Assembly (NCBI RefSeq): GCF_029227915.1
Contig: NC_079884.1
Location: forward strand, 26,908,001-26,972,000
DNA from: Hydractinia symbiolongicarpus
Lineage: Eukaryota > Cnidaria > Hydrozoa > Anthoathecata > Hydractiniidae
DNA length: 64,000 nt
Direction of reading: 5' to 3'
Shown here: positions 59,100 to 64,000 of the stretch, piece after piece
Layout of the letters: each line of letters opens with the position of its first letter
Position numbering within the stretch: position 1 is the first letter of the stretch
The notes under the pieces: generated by a model
What the model was told of the DNA's origin: nothing
Seen by the model: the letters and a program-made list of their open reading frames with translations, nothing else
Databases searched by the model: none
Translations under genes and position numbers: made by a program

Positions 59100-59354
59100 A
59101 CTTAGCCCATAAGTAGTATCCTCTCAAACATCTTTTAAAAATATCTGTCAATTCTGCTGGCTTTCATCCTGCCTTGATGATCTCTTTTCCTTTTCCTTTT
59201 CGGATTCAAGATATTGATACATATCTGTCATTACTTTGCATGCCACAGCTTTAAATTGGTAAACGAAGGTCTACTTGTATGATTGTGACATAATGCAAGA
59301 CAGTTTTCTTACTTTTTATAGTCCAACAGTCATATCTTTTAGATGTGCATATTT

Positions 59355-59504
59355 TACATGGCTAGCCTCACAGATATTGATGGATATTATTTCCAGGAGT
59401 GACCATGGCTTAGATCGGAAGTCCCAGAGTATATAATGCCTGGCCCCAGTGAAAACAATCCACTAACTATAGTTTTTTGTGATTTTCTGGGCTAGCCGCT
59501 TTAA

Positions 59505-59590
<86 letters not shown>

Positions 59591-59800
59591 CTCATTTTGA
59601 GCTATGCAGACCAAATTACGGTCCACACCCTACCAGACAACTCCCTGCCACATCCAACGGCCCACACTGTGTGCCATCTCCCCAATTTTCTCACATGGCT
59701 TGGGTTAACCCATAGCTATGATAAAATTCCCTCACCCATATTAAATCGCTGCCAAAGGAAATTAAACCCCAGTCTCCAACACTAAGTGTGAGAGTTCTAA
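59355..59800 (-). mobile_element. SINE family 2, copy 3, split by a nested insertion
   Basis: 59355-59437 (ttatttccaggagtgaccat) and 59587-59800 (ctcattttgagctatgcag, tcacatggcttgggttaacc, head remnant) are the two halves of the element seen at 54701-54950. Between them sits an insertion of about 150 bp. Confidence 0.7.
59440..59590. mobile_element. Short insertion ending in (ATT)n, flanked by a TAATGC target duplication
   Basis: Begins ctggccccagtgaaaacaat, contains gggctagccgctttaaat and ends in an (ATT)n run (about 59504-59586). TAATGC occurs just before it and again directly after the run. The repeat tail and target duplication suggest a retroposed non-coding element. The long Ile frame across it is an artefact. 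Confidence 0.6.
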
Positions 59801-61288
59801 CACAAGAAATCCAGCCATGCGGTTCTTAACTAATGCAAAGGTGAACACCGAAGGAGCACGGATAAAGCAAATATGCAAACTTAACTTCCAGTCAGAACTG
59901 ACACACATAATTCTTTTCAAGCCTATTCGTTTGTGATGACTTTGCAAATAATAATAATAATACAAACTTAAAAGCTTATTTGTTTTAATTTTTCTTTAGT
60001 GACAGCATTTTTGCGATTTAATTGGCTTATTAAAATGTGCAGCCTTATTTTGTTTTTAATGGCGCCTGACACACATTTGTTACTTGTGGTAAGTGTGATC
60101 ATGCTTACGAAACTTCCATAATGACACATGGTAGATAAAAACAGAACGAAATAGAGACTGAACGAAGATTGATTAAAAGACACAGATTGTTTTGAATTAA
60201 ATTGTTATTTTGCATGTTTCGATTTTTAATTTTGGAAGTTATAATAGGGGAAATGTAGCTACAGAAACATGCTTATAAAAGCTTTTGCAGTCTCTAGTGT
60301 TTGGGGTTGACTGGTTAAGTCGTCCCAACCTTTCAAAAACATGCCAAAATACTTTCTAGGTGTGCGATCATACCCACGCCCATAAACAATAATGGTGTCT
60401 GTGGAGGCGTGCGCTATTTCTGTCAAAGCCTGCCCATGTATTATATATCTTTATACATTTAGTAATTCTTTTAACTATTTCTAAGACCTGGGTTGCTTTT
60501 TTAATTTGAACTTTTAACATCCATAGTATAAGGAAACAAACAGCCACTTTTCGTATGAAAAATGCGTGTTTGTGTTGCTAATCAAGCCAGAGAAGAGAAG
60601 TGACCACAGGCAATTGTTAACATGGGAGATTCGTGGAAAAAATCGCATTTTTTTATGATTAAGGCCCATGTTATTATAACAGAAAAGGTAGTTTAAGAAC
60701 AAGTAAGAAACTGTTCCTGTTCTTATATATTTTGGCAAAATCTGAGGCTTGTGCTGTTATAAAATTGTTTTTCTATAAAAAAGCATTAACTAATATGTAG
60801 GATTTTTTCTTGTTTTTCAATAATTTTCTGTGAAGCTTTGGAGGTCAAAATCAACAGGGAACCTGAGGTATAAAATTTTGTTAGACCTTATATTGTAGAG
60901 CTTAAATTGTTAGTACAAGTCTTTTTAAAATTTTTTAAACGCTCTTTTCGTTCTCAAGATATTCACATTTAAAGAATTTCAGATTTAAATATGCTTATAA
61001 TGTCATATTTAAGTATAATAGCAAACCTCAACATTTTCTGTCATCAGTGATTTTAGACCTGTTAAGGAAAGTGCATTTAAACTATCAATGCATAGATATT
61101 TTAAAGGTGAATTGATTATCGTAATTTTAGCTTGTTCGTCCCAAGCCTCTTAATTTTTTGCTCACCATGTATGTGATGAAAGTCTCTTGGACCTTTTTAA
61201 TTTTTTAATAGACACAAAGCCCAATGATATATATCTATTTGTTTTTTATAGGATTAAAAATATATAATACGATAAGTCAGTGACAATC
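59801..61288. other. Intergenic / 5' region of POLR3D
   Basis: No gene seen. A splice acceptor (gttttttatag, ending at 61250) lies 38 bases before the POLR3D ATG. It indicates an upstream 5' UTR exon or a trans-splice site. Confidence 0.45.
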
Positions 61289-62413
61289 ATGGCGGAGGAT
61301 AAAAAAAATATTGACAGAAAGCTATCATCGCTAAGTCGTTTTGGACTAAGGGGTCGTGGTAGTGGTGCTGGTCCATCAAGACTACCATCTTTAAAGCCTG
61401 CACGGGATCTAACATTGGGAGGTACACCAAAAAGAACTTTTACACCTAATATTGTTGCTAGAGGTGTTAAAAAAGAAGAAGTTAAAGATAGTAAAGATCC
61501 ACGTCATAAAAGAGAGAGAGGTAGAGGCCGTGGTTTTAGAGGGCGTGGAAGAGGGAGAGGCAGGGGTGAAATAATTTCCACATCTAGTATATTTTCACAA
61601 GGACCTGCAGCTCAACAAACTTTAGCACGAGCCCTTACGGGTGGCAGTAGTTTTTTTGGAGGAGGTGGTCAAAATAGAGATGATGGACCAACCAGCTCAA
61701 AAGCCACCATTCATAATATTAAAGGGACACAAGAAGATGACGTTGATTCAAATAAAGTATTTGAAATGCTTGAAGAAGAAGGAAAAATTGAAATCAACGA
61801 AAACAATGGTGGATTAATGCCAATAACTTTACCACTTGCATCCAAGTTAGTTCATAAAATTAAACAAGATGATGTAAAAACTGAAAGTGAATTAAGTCAA
61901 GACGAAGATGAGAAGAAACCTGTTAAAAAGGAATTCAAAAAACCTGTTGCAAAAACACAAGAGACATTACCTGTTGTAGAAATGACTGACTTGTTTAAGC
62001 CTGGGGCACCTGAAGGAAAATTATTTTTCTTGCAACTTCCAGATACGTTACCAATCAAACCATTGTCACACGAGGATGACGATATAAAAATAGAATCCAG
62101 TACAAAAACTGAAACCAGTCATGATGATATTGAAGAACATTTAAAGAGATTTACATTTCAAAATGTCTCCGAGGGTTATATAGGTAAACTACGGATTTAT
62201 GAATCAGGAAAAGCAACAATGCAACTTGGAAATGTTGCATTGAATGTCTCTCTAGGAACTCCATGCGGTTTTTTACAAGACTTAGTTTCAATTCACTCTG
62301 AAAAGGACCCTGCTGAAATGATATGTCTAGGCCATGTAAATCATAGATTCATTGCCGTTCCAGATTATGAGTCGTTATTAGGAGGAGAGGAAGACACGGA
62401 TGATGATTCGTAG
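61289..62413 (+). CDS. POLR3D: RNA polymerase III subunit RPC4 (374 aa, single coding exon)
   Basis: RPC4 pairs with RPC5 and takes part in initiation and termination by Pol III in the nucleus. ATG at 61289 (MAEDKKNIDRKLSSLSRFG) is the first ATG in frame. N-terminal half: basic and Gly-rich (RGRGRGFRGRGRGRGRG around residues 78-95), disordered, with acidic/Lys stretches. The C-terminal RPC4 domain spans about residues 235-374: EGKLFFLQLPDTLPI, YIGKLRIYESGKATMQLGN, then DLVSIHSE and MICLGHVNHRFIAVPDYESLL. These match the family's 'LPFFLQLPDSLP', 'GK--V-KSGK--L-LG' and 'LGH---K-V--PD---LL' signatures. The acidic C-terminus is DTDDDS. Length is near the human protein (398 aa). An AATAAA lies at 62795. 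Confidence 0.95.
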   Translation: MAEDKKNIDRKLSSLSRFGLRGRGSGAGPSRLPSLKPARDLTLGGTPKRTFTPNIVARGVKKEEVKDSKDPRHKRERGRGRGFRGRGRGRGRGEIISTSSIFSQGPAAQQTLARALTGGSSFFGGGGQNRDDGPTSSKATIHNIKGTQEDDVDSNKVFEMLEEEGKIEINENNGGLMPITLPLASKLVHKIKQDDVKTESELSQDEDEKKPVKKEFKKPVAKTQETLPVVEMTDLFKPGAPEGKLFFLQLPDTLPIKPLSHEDDDIKIESSTKTETSHDDIEEHLKRFTFQNVSEGYIGKLRIYESGKATMQLGNVALNVSLGTPCGFLQDLVSIHSEKDPAEMICLGHVNHRFIAVPDYESLLGGEEDTDDDS

Positions 62414-62949
62414 CACTTTATTCTTTCCCTAAATTAAATTTTGTTTCGTCCAATGTTGTTTTGTTGACAAATATATACAAGAAATTCATCCGGGTTTTTT
62501 TTAATTCCGTTCTGTGTTTACGTTTATATAAGCAACAACTTCATTAAGAACATAATACTTAGCCTGAATTCCTTCACAAATTAAGAACAAAACAATAGTG
62601 TATAGTTACTACGACAAAAATAATTCCACAGTTTTTTTACCTTATCTTTAATATGCATGATTTTTCACAATCAAATATTTCTCGCCAAAGTATTTTATAT
62701 TTTCCTAGAAGAACACAACTAAGAACTTTCTCAGCTAGAATTTACACATTCTCAAAAAAGTAATATGTAGTTTTCAGTTTTCTATACAACTTGGAATAAA
62801 GAACAACATCTCCAAATATGCAGTGAAGAATAAGATTAATGGTATCAGCTGGATTAAAGACATCGTATTTTCTGTTGTTATTTTTGACATACCATATTTA
62901 TAGGATGTTTTAATTATTTTAGCTTATTGTTTCTAAATAATTATTAACA

Positions 62950-64000
62950 TGAGTTGTGTTGTGCAAAAATACATCATTACGTCACCTATTGGCAAAATTT
63001 TGATCGAATCTTGTGTTAAAGGTCTTCATTTTGTGAAGCAGAATGAATACACAACAGATGAACTTTTTCAACCAGACAAAAGGTGATTCACTTAAATAGC
63101 AGTAATTTTCGCGGGCATTTAATTTTGCGTATTAGAGAAAATTATATTTTGCAGGTATTAATTTTAACGATTGACGTAAAAATTGTATGAATTTTCCTGA
63201 ATAATATCTTGAGGAATATTTCACGATTATTTAACTTTACGAAATTGGCCAAAAAAACTGCGAAAATTACTATTATTGAGGTATCTATAAGTATGTTCAA
63301 GTTGAAAACCATCATTTCTTTGACAGTGTCAATTCCTCTGGGGCATCTGTTTTCAATTTTCTAATATAGTACCGTGTAGTGTGAGCAGCAGTGAAATAGA
63401 TCTTCTATATATTTTTTTGTTTAACGTTGAAGAATACACGTAGATTTGGTGGAAGAAGAATCAGACAAACTTAACGAAATCATTTTAAGCACGATAAAAT
63501 GGTTTCGAGTATATTTTACAGACCCACTAGAAGCATCTCGTTTATCACTACCAAACATATGTGTCGCTTCAAACCAAGGTGTGATACAATAATATGTTTT
63601 ACTTTTATTTTTTCAGTTTTACTATTGCGGCATGTAATTTTGCAGCCTACAGTGATCACCGATAATTTCTGTTGTTTTTAGTTGTTGTGATAGGTGTTGT
63701 TTTAAAAATTCTGACACTTTTGTTTGTGAGGTCTGTAATGCATGTAGTTGGGAACTAAGTAGCTGAAATCCTCATATTTTACATGAACAGAAATCCCATA
63801 AAACTTCAACCGTAAACGCACTATGTATTTATGTCCTTCGTTGAAACTTCTGATCAAAATTTTTCGTGTTACGTTAGACGTGCATTCGTTTTTTTTTATT
63901 ACTTTTCCTTTTATAAAATTATATAAGATCATTTTCACATTTGATATCTTTTAGGTTCATTTCGAGAGATTGTTTGGTTAGCGTTGGCTGAAAGTGTCAA
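62950..64000 (+). CDS. MGMT: O6-methylguanine-DNA methyltransferase, 5' part (3 exons, truncated by the window end)
   Basis: A suicide repair protein that moves alkyl groups from O6 of guanine to its own cysteine. Exon 1 62950-63083 encodes YIITSPIGKILIESCVKGLH, like the family start (TTLDSPLGKLELSGCEQGLH). Exon 2 63433-63578 encodes IKWFRVYFTDPLEA, like the 'WLNAYFHQPEA' stretch. Exon 3, from 63955, encodes GSFREIVWLALAESV, like 'SFTRQVLWKLLKVV', the start of the DNA-binding domain. Phases 2 and 1 close across both junctions. The exon 2 acceptor (gttgaag, ending 63432) was chosen because it keeps frame; the nearby 'cgtag' would not. The PCHRV active site should lie beyond the right edge, so catalytic integrity cannot be judged. 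It starts about 0.54 kb after POLR3D on the same strand. Confidence 0.88.

Noticed and set aside
59479-59715. 78-codon ORF with a long Ile run
   Set aside because: Produced by the (ATT)n microsatellite inside a SINE insertion.

Overview
The window reads as nuclear DNA of an animal, most likely a cnidarian and probably a medusozoan such as a hydrozoan. It is strongly AT-rich, has many small GT-AG exons, and carries metazoan-specific gene families (ephrins, an IRAG/LRMP-KASH-type protein, a CREC calcium protein) in divergent, non-bilaterian form. SINEs, LINE fragments, Helitron-like units and DNA-transposon remnants fill the gaps. The cnidarian assignment is inference from family content. No bacterial operon, CRISPR array, rRNA gene or intact tRNA gene was seen.

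Layout. (1) About 1-6.4 kb, minus strand: two tandem ephrin genes. The left one is partial and runs off the window; the right one is complete (8 exons, 422 aa), with a receptor-binding domain, two Cys-rich modules, one membrane span and a cytoplasmic tail. (2) 7.1-16.7 kb, plus strand: a LINE relic, a near-perfect 30-bp-stem hairpin, a duplicated promoter/start block, and DOLPP1 (8 exons, 258 aa). (3) 17.4-25.3 kb: a repeat-rich interval with a possible gene-fragment ORF, a five-unit head-to-tail Helitron-like array, a reverse transcriptase relic, a SINE, a pogo/Tigger-like TIR element and a minisatellite. (4) 25.4-46.4 kb, plus strand: a 37-exon gene of 1475 aa joining a KASH5-like degenerate EF-hand and coiled coil to an IRAG/LRMP core and a C-terminal membrane anchor. 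Reading phase closes at every junction I assigned. (5) 47.7-50.3 kb, plus strand: a calumenin/reticulocalbin-family gene (4 exons, 306 aa). (6) 51.6-52.9 kb, minus strand: a single-exon GFAT-like protein with both SIS domains and no glutaminase domain. (7) 53-61 kb: a repeat desert with a GATA microsatellite, three SINE copies (one with a nested insertion), a TIR element carrying minisatellite DNA, and palindromes. (8) 61.3-64 kb, plus strand: POLR3D (RNA polymerase III subunit RPC4, single exon), then the first three exons of MGMT, cut by the window edge.

The genes do not form one pathway. They are independent housekeeping or signalling genes: cell-contact signalling (ephrins), dolichol recycling in the ER (DOLPP1), ER/nuclear-envelope anchoring (IRAG/KASH-like), ER-lumen calcium buffering (CREC), amino-sugar synthesis (GFAT-like), Pol III transcription (POLR3D) and DNA alkyl repair (MGMT). 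Three of them act at or in the ER. Exon boundaries were assigned by hand from splice consensus and phase, with no transcript data.
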